A stretch of DNA of 64,000 nt from an uncultured Eubacteriales bacterium (GTDB taxonomy: Bacteria; Bacillota; Clostridia; Oscillospirales; Oscillospiraceae), in the NCBI GenBank assembly GCA_900543085.1, contig UQQF01000001.1, positions 124,001 to 188,000 of the forward strand, written 5' to 3'. The position numbers and the translations under genes were made by a program. The stretch's first letter is position 1; every line of letters starts with the position of its first letter. The notes under the pieces are model-generated. The model had not been told where the DNA came from and did not search any database. It was given only the letters and a program-made list of their open reading frames with translations. This document shows positions 16,602 to 24,455 of the stretch, one piece after another.

Positions 16602-17636
16602 TTATGATTTCTCAGAATCATTTTCACCGGTACGCGCCCCGCCATCCGGCTTGAACTTTGCGAGAGGGTTTGCGTCTGCGGCAATGTGCAGTTCCGAGTT
16701 GTCCACGTGCGTGTATATCTGCGTGGTATTCAGATTTGAATGTCCGAGAACCTCCTGAACCGTGCGAACATCTACGCCGTTTTGTATCATCAGCGTTGCG
16801 GCGGTGTGGCGCAGCTTGTGAGAGGAATACTGGCTGGCATCCAGCCCGGCGCGGGTCAGCGTTTTTTTGACCATTGCGTGTACACTGGAGCGGCTCATGC
16901 GCTCGCGCCTGGTGGAGACGAAAAACGCCTTGCACCCCGGCGCGGCCATAAGCTTCCTGACCGACCTGTACGCGTTCACCGCGTCTATACATGCGTCGTT
17001 CATATAGACAATGCGCTCTTTTCCGCCCTTGCCGAAGACACGTATGTTGTCGTCTCTCACGTCGTTTTCATCCAGGCTGATAAGTTCAGATATTCGCAGT
17101 CCACAGTTCAAAAACAGGCATATTATGCAGTAATCTCGTTCCTTGTTTATGCCTTCTATTGAGGACAGCAGCCGCTGCGACTCCTCCAGCGTCAGATAGC
17201 GGGGGAGAGTTTTGTTGATTTTGGGGGAGTCCAGGTCGGCCACCGGGTCGTGGTCGAGCTGCTTGGTCTTGACGGTCAGATACTTGTAAAAGCTCCTGAG
17301 CGTCGAGATCTTCCTCGCGCGGCTGGCGGCGTTGAGGCCGTACTCCGGCGAACGGCTCTGTTCGTTTTTGACCTTGTCGCGCGAGAGAAACGCCAGATAG
17401 TCGTACACCTCGCTCATAGTTACGGAGCCGACAAAGTCCAGGTCAACGTCGGATATGGAGACCTCGTCAAGCTCGGTCGAGCGAGGCGCCAGTCCGCGCT
17501 CGATTTTCAGATACCGGAAAAAATTGCGCAGGTCGAGATAATACTCATCGACCGTCGCGCGGGAGTGTCCCTTGATAGTCTCGTGATAAATCAAAAAATC
17601 GCGCAACACCTTGGGAGCTTCGCTGCGATAATCCAA
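16602..17636 (-). CDS. Xer-family tyrosine recombinase
   Basis: The 344-residue site-specific recombinase has an N-terminal core-binding SAM-like domain (DFLIYHETIKGHSRATVDEY) and a C-terminal catalytic domain. The catalytic set is complete: Arg in CGLRISEL, Lys in GKGGKERIVYM, HKLRH, the histidine in LGHSNLNTT and the tyrosine in QIYTHV. It is somewhat longer than standard XerC/XerD (about 300) because of a linker between the domains. The TTG at 17636 is chosen because GGAGG lies 7 bases upstream. No phage genes surround it, so a chromosome-dimer-resolution role is likelier than an integrase. A dif-like palindrome lies upstream. Confidence 0.9.
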   Translation of the reverse strand: MDYRSEAPKVLRDFLIYHETIKGHSRATVDEYYLDLRNFFRYLKIERGLAPRSTELDEVSISDVDLDFVGSVTMSEVYDYLAFLSRDKVKNEQSRSPEYGLNAASRARKISTLRSFYKYLTVKTKQLDHDPVADLDSPKINKTLPRYLTLEESQRLLSSIEGINKERDYCIICLFLNCGLRISELISLDENDVRDDNIRVFGKGGKERIVYMNDACIDAVNAYRSVRKLMAAPGCKAFFVSTRRERMSRSSVHAMVKKTLTRAGLDASQYSSHKLRHTAATLMIQNGVDVRTVQEVLGHSNLNTTQIYTHVDNSELHIAADANPLAKFKPDGGARTGENDSEKS

Positions 17637-17664
17637 AACGTTCACCTCCAGACGAATCCAACTT

Positions 17665-17693
17665 ATTTTATAGTAAGCAGGGGAAAAAGGCAA
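17665..17693 (-). promoter_or_regulatory. promoter of the Xer recombinase gene
   Basis: On the minus strand TTGCCT and TAAAAT are separated by 17 bases, about 30 bases upstream of the TTG start. Confidence 0.5.
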
Positions 17694-17711
17694 GATGCAA
17701 ATACAGAGATA

Positions 17712-17739
17712 ATTGAACAAAATAAAAATTTTGTTCAAT
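17712..17739. promoter_or_regulatory. 28-bp perfect palindrome with dif-like 11-6-11 architecture
   Basis: Arms ATTGAACAAAA (17712-17722) and TTTTGTTCAAT (17729-17739) flank the hexamer TAAAAA. The right arm agrees with the E. coli XerD arm TTATGTTAAAT at 9 of 11 positions. It lies 18 bases upstream of the recombinase promoter -35. It could be a recombination site or an autoregulatory operator. Confidence 0.45.
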
Positions 17740-17751
17740 GTAGGGGAGGCT

Positions 17752-17782
17752 GAAAGCCCGATTTGGGGGCAATCGGGCTTTC
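17752..17782. terminator. hairpin at the end of the epimerase gene, weak terminator
   Basis: GAAAGCCCGATT / AATCGGGCTTTC with a seven-base loop lies 16 bases past the epimerase stop. Only a short T-run follows on the minus strand. Confidence 0.55.
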
Positions 17783-17798
17783 GTGGCTGGCTATCATA

Positions 17799-18887
17799 TC
17801 AGTCGAGGTATCTCAGGCCGTCTATGCCGCTTATCCCAAGTCCGGGCGCGTCGCTCAGCTCAATGTACTTGCCGTTGAAGCTAGCGCCGCCGGTTACCGG
17901 GTCTGAAGCGCACAGCGCAGGTCCGTCCAAGTCTATGCGCGTTATCTCGCCCTTGGCGCATGCCAGGTGCGCCGCCGCAGTCACGCTGACTTTGGCCTCT
18001 AGCATGCAGCCGATCATGCACTCGACGCCGTACACTTCAGCGGCGGACACTATCCTTAGCGCGTTCGACAATCCTCCGCACTTCATCAGCTTGATATTCA
18101 CATAGTCGGCCGCGTGCAGCTGCATTATCTTCAGCGCGTCCGCCGGTGAAAACATGCTCTCGTCAGCCATGACGGGCACCGGTGAATTAGCCGTAACAAA
18201 CTGCAATCCGTCCAAATCTTTGGCCTTGACCGGCTGCTCGACCAACTCAATATTCAGACCTTCGGCCTGCATGTTTTCCAGCAGGCGCACGGCCTGGCGC
18301 GGAGTCCACGCCTGGTTGGCGTCAATCCTTATCGTGGCGTCCGGAGCCGCAGCGCGGACGGCCTTGAGCCGCGCCAGATCGAGCGCAGGATTCTCTCCTA
18401 CCTTGATTTTCAGCGTCTCATATCCGCGCGCGAGCGCGTCGGCTGTGTCCTTAGCCATAACCTCTGGGGCGTTCACACTTATCGTTATATCAGTTACCAG
18501 TGTATTCCTGCTGCCGCCGAGCAATTTGTACAAAGGTATGCCGCAATTCTGGGAATACAAGTCCCAAACAGCGATTTCTGCGGCAGCCTTCGCGCTGCTG
18601 TTGCCGACTATGCTGCGGTCAATGGCCGCGAGCGCGTCCTCAAGTCCGGCCACGTCTCTGCCAGCTAACGCCGGCGCGATATGACCTCGCAGCGCGGCTT
18701 CGATGGAGCCAAGGGTTTCGCCTGTGACGGCGGCGGTGGGCGGAGCCTCTCCCCTTCCTATGCGCCCGTCCGAGGTGTGGATTTCCACCACTATATCCTC
18801 GACATGGCTGACCTCTCTCAGCGCCGTCCTGAACGGCACGCGCAGGGGCGCCGAAAGCACTCCCAATCTTACTTGAGTGATCCTCAT
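17799..18887 (-). CDS. L-Ala-D/L-Glu-type dipeptide epimerase (enolase superfamily)
   Basis: The 363-residue protein has the capping domain and TIM barrel of the muconate-lactonizing subgroup. Visible catalytic features are the lysine pair in ETLKIKVG, the metal ligands in IRIDANQAW, VEQPV and MADESMFS, and the second lysine in VNIKLMKCGG. The family epimerises L-Ala-D-Glu from peptidoglycan to L-Ala-L-Glu so that peptidases can use it. It starts at the ATG at 18887 with GGAGG 5 bases upstream, 13 bases after the MurR-like gene. Membership in the recycling operon supports this substrate over other dipeptides. Confidence 0.88.
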   Translation of the reverse strand: MRITQVRLGVLSAPLRVPFRTALREVSHVEDIVVEIHTSDGRIGRGEAPPTAAVTGETLGSIEAALRGHIAPALAGRDVAGLEDALAAIDRSIVGNSSAKAAAEIAVWDLYSQNCGIPLYKLLGGSRNTLVTDITISVNAPEVMAKDTADALARGYETLKIKVGENPALDLARLKAVRAAAPDATIRIDANQAWTPRQAVRLLENMQAEGLNIELVEQPVKAKDLDGLQFVTANSPVPVMADESMFSPADALKIMQLHAADYVNIKLMKCGGLSNALRIVSAAEVYGVECMIGCMLEAKVSVTAAAHLACAKGEITRIDLDGPALCASDPVTGGASFNGKYIELSDAPGLGISGIDGLRYLD

Positions 18888-18900
18888 TTTTGCCTCCGGT

Positions 18901-19764
18901 TCAACTGTGGTGCTTGCTGCACTGTGAGTAGCTCTCAGAGAGCGGCTTTGCCACAGAGTCATAGTTCTTGTTGCACAACGTGGTGAACAGCATGTCCACC
19001 ACAAGCAGCGCGGCGATCCTGCTGCTCATGGCTCCGCTGCGGAACTCCAGCTCCGGGGACGAAGTCGGGAGCACAAAATCGGCCAGTTCCGCAAGCGGAT
19101 TGGCTCCGTACTTTGTCACTGCGACGATGCACGTCCGGCGCTCTTTTGCCGCAGCGGCCAGCTCCAGGATATCCGACGTATTGCCGGAGTTTGAAAAGAA
19201 TATAGCCACATCTCCGGGCTTCATGGACGTGATATAGGTGAGTTGTACATGCAAATCCGCGCAGAAAAGCACGTTCATGTCTATTCGCAGCAGCTTCTGG
19301 TACAAGTCCTGAGCTACCAGTCCGGACGCTCCCACGCCGAACAGGCGCACGCTCTCAGCTGAAAAGATACGCGACACGACTTCGTCGAGCACCTCGGTTC
19401 TCTGCACCATCGCCGTGCTCCTGATTGCGTCCAGCGCGCCGGCCTCTACACCGCGTATAATGTCGTCGGTTCCCGCGTACACGCGCGTGTCCAGAAAGTC
19501 CATGCTGCTGGGAGTCTGAGCGTCCGTTCGGTCTTCCCGGAGCTGTGACACAAGGTTCTTTTTCATATCCTTGAGTCCGGAGTAGCCGAGCGATTTGCAA
19601 AAGCGCACCCACACCACCTGGCTCACTCCGCTTTTCTCTGCCAGCAGAGCTATTGGATCGTCGAAAACCGAGCCGAGGTTCTGCAGAAAATAGCGCGCCA
19701 CCTTTTGCTCCGCAGGACTGAGCCCGTCGTAAACGCTTCGGGTCTTAATCTCGATTTCTGTCAT
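18901..19764 (-). CDS. MurR/RpiR-family transcriptional regulator
   Basis: This 287-residue regulator has an N-terminal RpiR helix-turn-helix (SPAEQKVARYFLQNL, then SVFDDPIALLAEKSGVSQVVW) and a C-terminal sugar-phosphate-binding SIS domain (FGVGASGLVAQDL, FFSNSGNTSDI). In E. coli and B. subtilis the MurR member responds to MurNAc 6-phosphate, the substrate of MurQ, which is encoded 6 kb upstream on the same strand. It is followed 13 bases later by the epimerase. The ATG at 19764 follows GGGAGG. I infer that it controls the promoters at 24367-24395 and 27976-28018. Confidence 0.88.
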   Translation of the reverse strand: MTEIEIKTRSVYDGLSPAEQKVARYFLQNLGSVFDDPIALLAEKSGVSQVVWVRFCKSLGYSGLKDMKKNLVSQLREDRTDAQTPSSMDFLDTRVYAGTDDIIRGVEAGALDAIRSTAMVQRTEVLDEVVSRIFSAESVRLFGVGASGLVAQDLYQKLLRIDMNVLFCADLHVQLTYITSMKPGDVAIFFSNSGNTSDILELAAAAKERRTCIVAVTKYGANPLAELADFVLPTSSPELEFRSGAMSSRIAALLVVDMLFTTLCNKNYDSVAKPLSESYSQCSKHHS

Positions 19765-19800
19765 CAAATACCTCCCCTGTCGATGCGCGCTGTCAAAATA

Positions 19801-19823
19801 GGGATACCTGCGCAAAGTATCCC
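19801..19823. promoter_or_regulatory. hairpin between acyltransferase and murR-like gene
   Basis: GGGATAC / GTATCCC with a nine-base loop is followed, on the minus strand, by TATTTT, so it may attenuate transcription into the regulator gene. A TATAAT-like box just before it (19831-19836) might instead start a separate murR transcript. Confidence 0.4.
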
Positions 19824-19831
19824 CAAAACAA

Positions 19832-20704
19832 TTATAGCTTTCTGTTATAGAGCCCATACCCGCGGCCGACGCTTCCTCCTGCAAGGAGACGGCGGCGGAA
19901 TATTCTCTGCAGCGAAGTGTTCTCCGGAAGCGCAGAGGCATCTCCCGTCCAGGGCACCCCGAAGATTATCCACATGTCCGAGCACTGCGGGTCGTCTATC
20001 ACATACAGCAGCTCGTAGTCCGCGGCGAAGCGCCGTATACCGGACGCCTCGTCAAGCCCGGAGCACAGAGGGTGCAGCAGCCACGAGTCGCATACGAACG
20101 GTACGGACTTTTCCCTGCCGCAGCCGAAGAAGCTGACAGCCCTTGCATACGCCGCTTCACAGTCCTCATGCCGCAGCGCTCCGCAGGACGGTATGTGCAC
20201 ATTTATCACGCGCTGTCCCGGCGAGAGCGGCGCATCGGCCTTGAACGATGCAAACTCAAATTGCAGTCTCCCGAGCGCAAAGCACTTCAGCTCGAAGAAT
20301 CTGTAGAACCACGGCGCCACAAACGAGCCGTATACGCCGTAAATCCTCTTGCACTCGCGCGTCTTCCACAGCAGATCCGCAAAGGAATCAGTGTAGACGT
20401 CTTCGCCAATGCCGGCCGACGCGTATCGCTTCTCCGCGCCTTCCAGCATACAGAGGTACGGCAGCATTCTCATTGTGTAGTTACTCTCGCCGCACGCCTC
20501 AGCGAAGCCATCCATCCCGGAGAGCACGTCCCTTATGGGCACATCTCCGCCGTGCTCATATCTATAAGTCACACTCTCGAGCAGAGACGCCGCATCACGG
20601 TTGCGCATGGCGGACTCCAGAGCGCGGCCATAGGCTTCGACAGCCTCCGGAGCGTAGTCCCAGCGGGACAGCAGCCGCGCCACATCGTTATAGCTACGTA
20701 TCAC
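19832..20704 (-). CDS. acyltransferase-like protein (NAT_N/GNAT_C-type), function unknown
   Basis: The 290-residue soluble protein has no signal or membrane segment. It resembles the two-part acyltransferase family with a helical N-terminal half and a GNAT-like C-terminal half; recognisable pieces are VINVHIPSCGALRHEDC, VPFVCDSWLLHP and the C-terminal SLQRIFRRRLLAGG. The match is from memory of the family, not from a search. It overlaps the small GNAT gene by 4 bases, so both are made together inside a peptidoglycan-recycling operon. An amino-sugar or peptide acylation step in muropeptide breakdown is a reasonable guess. Confidence 0.6.
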   Translation of the reverse strand: MIRSYNDVARLLSRWDYAPEAVEAYGRALESAMRNRDAASLLESVTYRYEHGGDVPIRDVLSGMDGFAEACGESNYTMRMLPYLCMLEGAEKRYASAGIGEDVYTDSFADLLWKTRECKRIYGVYGSFVAPWFYRFFELKCFALGRLQFEFASFKADAPLSPGQRVINVHIPSCGALRHEDCEAAYARAVSFFGCGREKSVPFVCDSWLLHPLCSGLDEASGIRRFAADYELLYVIDDPQCSDMWIIFGVPWTGDASALPENTSLQRIFRRRLLAGGSVGRGYGLYNRKL

Positions 20705-21192
20705 GGCTTCTCTACCTCCGCAGCGGACAAATCCTTGAGCATGACATGCTCGGCGATTCCGGGCTTGGAGGCGTCAGGTATCACGCCGAGCTCCCAATAG
20801 CCGAGCGAACGGTAAAACTCCATCGCGTGCAAATTGAAGTCGCTCACAAGCAGGCACGTGCGCAGACATCCGTCTGCGCGCGCCATGCTTTCAAATTCGT
20901 TCATTAGGAAGCGGCCGGCGCTACGTCCACGGTGAGCCGGTGAGCTGCCGATGAGCGCAAGGTAATGATAGAGACCGCAGAAGCCGCGTGGCACAACTCG
21001 CATTGCGCCGGCGATGTCCCCCTCCGGGGTAAACGCGCACCACAGCTCTCCCCTCTCGGCGGCTTTGCCGAGAGAACGGCGAAGCCTGTCGTCTTCCGAG
21101 AAGTAGCGCTCCCATATGAGGCTGCCGCGGAAGACTTCGATGCACTCTTCAATTCTCTCGGCTCCACACCTTTTCAGGACAAGCTCAGACAT
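20701..21192 (-). CDS. GNAT-family N-acetyltransferase
   Basis: The 163-residue protein has the GNAT fold: beta-strand region YLALIGSSPAHRGRSAGRFLMNEF containing the acetyl-CoA pyrophosphate loop (HRGRSAG), then CLLVSDFNLHAMEFYRSLGYWELG typical of motif B. It starts 1 base after the permease stop and overlaps the following acyltransferase by 4 bases. In Clostridium acetobutylicum the acetyltransferase GlmA, located beside nagZ, re-acetylates glucosamine in wall fragments so that NagZ can cut them. This gene could have that role, but the substrate is not shown by sequence. Confidence 0.88.
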   Translation of the reverse strand: MSELVLKRCGAERIEECIEVFRGSLIWERYFSEDDRLRRSLGKAAERGELWCAFTPEGDIAGAMRVVPRGFCGLYHYLALIGSSPAHRGRSAGRFLMNEFESMARADGCLRTCLLVSDFNLHAMEFYRSLGYWELGVIPDASKPGIAEHVMLKDLSAAEVEKP

Positions 21193-21193
21193 G

Positions 21194-22018
21194 TCATCCC
21201 TTTACGCCGCCGAGAGCTATGCCCTCGACAAACTGTTTCTGCATGAAGCAGTACAGCACAAACGGCACAAGGAAGGACAGCGTAGCCGCAGCCATCTCAG
21301 GGCCGTAATTCGTCGAGAAGTAGCTGGTCAGGGAGCTGGTCGCCACAGTCAGGGTGTTCATTTGCTCCTTCGTGGTGGCAATCAGCGGCCAGAGCAGGGC
21401 GTTCCAGGCGGAGTTGAAGGTGAATATCGCAAGCGTGATCCTGGCGGGTCTGACCATCGGCAGAACCACGCGAGTGTAAATACGCAACTCACTGCAGCCG
21501 TCGATCTGGGCGGCCTCGATAAAGTCATTCGGCACGCTGCGGATGAACTGCCGCATCATGAATATGCCGAACGCACCTACCAGAGGTATGACCAGCGCGA
21601 TATAGGTGTTGAGCAGGTGCCAACTGCGCATCATGACGTACAGCGATATGAAGACGACCTGGGTGGGGATCATCATAGTGGACAGCACAATGTTGAACAG
21701 CCCCTTCTTGCCGGGGATCGGCTTCTTTTCAAAGCCGTACGCCATTGTGCAGCTCACGAGGTCGACGGCGATAACGCTTATTACGACAACTATAAGGCTG
21801 TTGATTATCGGGCGCGCAAAGTCGCGGTTCTGGAAAAGGTAGGCGTAGTTTGAAAAATCAAAAAGCTTTATGTCGTCCCACTTGATGTACATGGTGGACG
21901 TGTCGGCAAAGGAGACAAGTATCATGTATATAAGCGGCACAACGCAGAAAAGCGCAAACAGCGTGACCATTATTACGCCCACTACAAAGCGCCAGCTGCG
22001 GCGTTCATTTTTAATCAT
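21194..22018 (-). CDS. sugar-type ABC importer permease (MalG-like)
   Basis: This 274-residue inner-membrane subunit has six predicted helices and the EAA loop that contacts the ATPase (EAAQIDGCSELRIYTRVVLPMVRP). The C-terminal QKQFVEGIALGGVKG is typical of MalG-type permeases. It lies 2 bases after the partner permease. No ATPase gene is present in the cluster, so a shared MsmX-like ATPase encoded elsewhere probably powers it, as in many Firmicutes sugar importers. The substrate is inferred from context as a wall-derived saccharide or muropeptide. Confidence 0.93.
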   Translation of the reverse strand: MIKNERRSWRFVVGVIMVTLFALFCVVPLIYMILVSFADTSTMYIKWDDIKLFDFSNYAYLFQNRDFARPIINSLIVVVISVIAVDLVSCTMAYGFEKKPIPGKKGLFNIVLSTMMIPTQVVFISLYVMMRSWHLLNTYIALVIPLVGAFGIFMMRQFIRSVPNDFIEAAQIDGCSELRIYTRVVLPMVRPARITLAIFTFNSAWNALLWPLIATTKEQMNTLTVATSSLTSYFSTNYGPEMAAATLSFLVPFVLYCFMQKQFVEGIALGGVKG

Positions 22019-22020
22019 GG

Positions 22021-22923
22021 TCAGTCATCCTTTCCCTCGAAGAAGTGCTGCTGGATCATATGGACTGCCAGGATAACTATGAGGAGCAAAATGGCGACGG
22101 CACTGGCGTAACCGATACGGAAATCCTGGAACGCATATGTATAGATTATGTAGGCTATCGTCGTCGTACCGTTGTGCGGTCCGCCGCCGGTAAGCTTGTA
22201 TACAACGTCAAATGCCTGGAAGGACCAGATTATGCCCAGAGTTATGTTCATGTAGGTGATGGGCTTGAGCTGGGGTACGGTTATCTTCCAGAAGCGCTGG
22301 CGAGGAGTCGCGCCGTCAATCAGCGCAGCCTCTCGGATATCCACAGAAATGTTCATTATACCGGCGTAGAAAATAATCGTAAAGTAGCCGACGCTTTTCC
22401 ACACCGCGACCAAAGACACGCATATAAGAGCCAGCGTGGGTTCGCCCAGCCAGTTTATGGGCGCGATGCCGAATATCCCGAGCACCTCGTTGAGCAGGCC
22501 GCCCCTGGAAGAAAGAATGACCTTCCACACGGTGGCCGCGGCAACATAGGAAGCCAGGGTAGGTATAAAGATTACGCTGCGTATTACACGGCCATATCTG
22601 TTGTTCAGATACTCGGCCAGGAAGTTTGCCACAAACAGAGCAAGCAGCGTTTGCAGCGGAACTGTGATGATGACATAAATCACCGTGTTCCACAGAGCTC
22701 TGCGAAGCTGTGAATTCGTGAGAACCTTCTCATAGTTCTCCAAGGCAATCCAGTCGGGGGATTGGGCGAGATTGTAGTCCGTGAAGCTGTAGTACAGTGT
22801 CATGATGATAGGCACTATACAGAATATGAGAATAATAATCATGCCCGGAGTGATGTACGCCACGCCATATCCGGCCTGGCGGCGCATCAACGGGGACATT
22901 CTCCTTCTTTTCGTCTTGTTCAT
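22021..22923 (-). CDS. sugar-type ABC importer permease (MalF-like)
   Basis: This 300-residue subunit begins with a cytoplasmic basic tail and a helix (AYITPGMIIILIFCIVPI), followed by five more helices. The EAA loop is REAALIDGATPRQRFWKITVPQL. It should pair with the MalG-like permease encoded 2 bases downstream and receive substrate from the lipoprotein encoded upstream. A strong hairpin in the 97-base gap after the binding-protein gene probably sets the lower expression of the permeases. Confidence 0.93.
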   Translation of the reverse strand: MNKTKRRRMSPLMRRQAGYGVAYITPGMIIILIFCIVPIIMTLYYSFTDYNLAQSPDWIALENYEKVLTNSQLRRALWNTVIYVIITVPLQTLLALFVANFLAEYLNNRYGRVIRSVIFIPTLASYVAAATVWKVILSSRGGLLNEVLGIFGIAPINWLGEPTLALICVSLVAVWKSVGYFTIIFYAGIMNISVDIREAALIDGATPRQRFWKITVPQLKPITYMNITLGIIWSFQAFDVVYKLTGGGPHNGTTTIAYIIYTYAFQDFRIGYASAVAILLLIVILAVHMIQQHFFEGKDD

Positions 22924-22969
22924 TCTTTCATCACCACGCCTTTAATAAGGAGAACCGGTTTAAATAGGA

Positions 22970-23008
22970 GAAACCGGGCATTGTCGGTTTCCGGCCATGC
23001 CCGGTTTC
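22970..23008. promoter_or_regulatory. intercistronic hairpin between binding protein and permeases
   Basis: GAAACCGGGCAT / ATGCCCGGTTTC (12 perfect base pairs) has no long T-run after it on the minus strand. Such hairpins commonly protect or partly terminate the message after a binding-protein gene. Confidence 0.65.
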
Positions 23009-23020
23009 TAAAAACTTACG

Positions 23021-24301
23021 TCAGGAAACTATCTGCTCGTTGTAGTAGGTCATAGACTCGTCTATAACCTCCTGCGGGGTCAGCTGACCCATGAGCATGC
23101 CCTGCACGTTCTGCTGGAAGACATCCGCGAAGGTAGCGCTGCCCTCATAGGAGGGGACGGCATACATGACGTCGGAGTACTCCTCGTACATGCTCTGGAA
23201 CGGTTCGGGCTCGGTGTAGGTGGCATCCGTGGTGAGGGAAGGCATGCCGTAAATCTGCTCGTGGTAATCGTCCATTACCTCGGCGCTGGTCATGTACTTG
23301 ATGAGCTCAGCGGCCAGCTCCTTGTCCTCGCAGTAGGAGGAGATAGCCAGGGAGTCGACGGACATGTTGGTGGCCAGGCCGCCAGGGCCCTCGAGACCGA
23401 GCTGGCACTGCCAGTTGATGCCCTCCTCGGTGAAGGTGGAGGCGTTGCCGGTGCCGTTGATGATGATGGCGGCCTCGCCGTTGACGAACTTGCCGTTCGG
23501 GTCATCCATGCTGACGATGCTGTCGTCAAAGATGCCGTTCTCCTTGAAGCTGTTGATGTAGGTCAGAGCTTCGAGAGTGGCTTCGCTGTCGAGGTTGAGG
23601 TTGCCCTCCTCGTCGAGGACAGTGCCGCCGGCCTGGAAGAAGAAGGGCCAGAAGCCGGCCAGCATGGCGGACACGCCGTTGGTGGCGCCCCAAGAGGAGA
23701 TGAACGGCCACACGTCAGGATTGGCCTCCTTGAGGGTGAGGCAGACGTCCATGAACTCGTCCCAGGTGCTGGGCAGCTCGGTGATGCCGGCGGCCTCAAG
23801 CATGTCCATGTTGTAGAAGATGACGCAGGGGTTGCCCGCCATCATCGGGAAGGTGCAGAGCTGACCCTCGGAGTTGTAGGCGCCCTGATCGAGGTACACG
23901 TACTTCTCGAAGTCTTCCTCGGTCAGATACTCGTCCAGGGGAGCGAGCAGGCCGGCGTCAATGAGGTCGTAGGTCTCGGTGACGTAGACAACGTCGGGAC
24001 CCTCGTCGGAGAGCAGGCCGGTGTAGATGTTGGTGGCGTAATCAGCCCAGGTCTGGATCTCGACGTTGATGACGCAGTTGTGCTCAGCCTCAAAGGCGTC
24101 AAACTTCTCGTTCCAGAAATCCGCGTCGCTGATGCCGTCTTCGGCGAACTGGTACACAGGCACCCAGACGCTCAGCTCAACGGGATCGCCGGAAACGTTG
24201 GAGCCTCCGGAAGTGGACGGGGCGGGATCTTTACCGCAGCCCGCGAGCAGGCCGACGCACAGCACTGCCACGAGTACGATAGCAAGAACTTTCTTCTTCA
24301 T
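23021..24301 (-). CDS. extracellular solute-binding lipoprotein, sugar ABC importer
   Basis: The 426-residue precursor has a lipoprotein signal with LLAGC (Cys22) and a family 1 sugar-binding fold, seen in LSVWVP near the start, WNEKFDAFEAEHN, DVVYVTETYDLIDAGLLAPLD and FVNGEAAIIINGTGN. It is anchored outside the membrane and should hand its ligand to the two permeases downstream. The mature protein is strongly acidic. The gene is first in its operon, 66 bases from a strong promoter that has a perfect dyad between its -35 and -10. The ligand is inferred to be a peptidoglycan fragment from the operon content. Confidence 0.93.
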   Translation of the reverse strand: MKKKVLAIVLVAVLCVGLLAGCGKDPAPSTSGGSNVSGDPVELSVWVPVYQFAEDGISDADFWNEKFDAFEAEHNCVINVEIQTWADYATNIYTGLLSDEGPDVVYVTETYDLIDAGLLAPLDEYLTEEDFEKYVYLDQGAYNSEGQLCTFPMMAGNPCVIFYNMDMLEAAGITELPSTWDEFMDVCLTLKEANPDVWPFISSWGATNGVSAMLAGFWPFFFQAGGTVLDEEGNLNLDSEATLEALTYINSFKENGIFDDSIVSMDDPNGKFVNGEAAIIINGTGNASTFTEEGINWQCQLGLEGPGGLATNMSVDSLAISSYCEDKELAAELIKYMTSAEVMDDYHEQIYGMPSLTTDATYTEPEPFQSMYEEYSDVMYAVPSYEGSATFADVFQQNVQGMLMGQLTPQEVIDESMTYYNEQIVS

Positions 24302-24366
24302 GTTTTCCTCCTTATAAATGATACATTTTCTCTTAACAGGCGCCCCTCTGCGCCTTAATTAAGGAC

Positions 24367-24395
24367 ATTATAACATTGTGTTCACACAATGTAAA
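24367..24395 (-). promoter_or_regulatory. promoter of the ABC importer/murR operon
   Basis: On the minus strand TTTACA and a perfect TATAAT are separated by exactly 17 bases. Confidence 0.85.
24373..24392. promoter_or_regulatory. 9-bp dyad filling the promoter spacer, candidate MurR operator
   Basis: ACATTGTGT and ACACAATGT are perfect inverted arms around two bases. They occupy almost the whole spacer of the importer promoter, the classic position for a repressor. The same TTTACATTG start is seen in the anmK promoter. Confidence 0.65.
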
Positions 24396-24455
24396 GAAAT
24401 AAAATTTCCTTTATGCAATAATCACTGTTTTATTCTTTCCGTATTGTGAAAGAAG

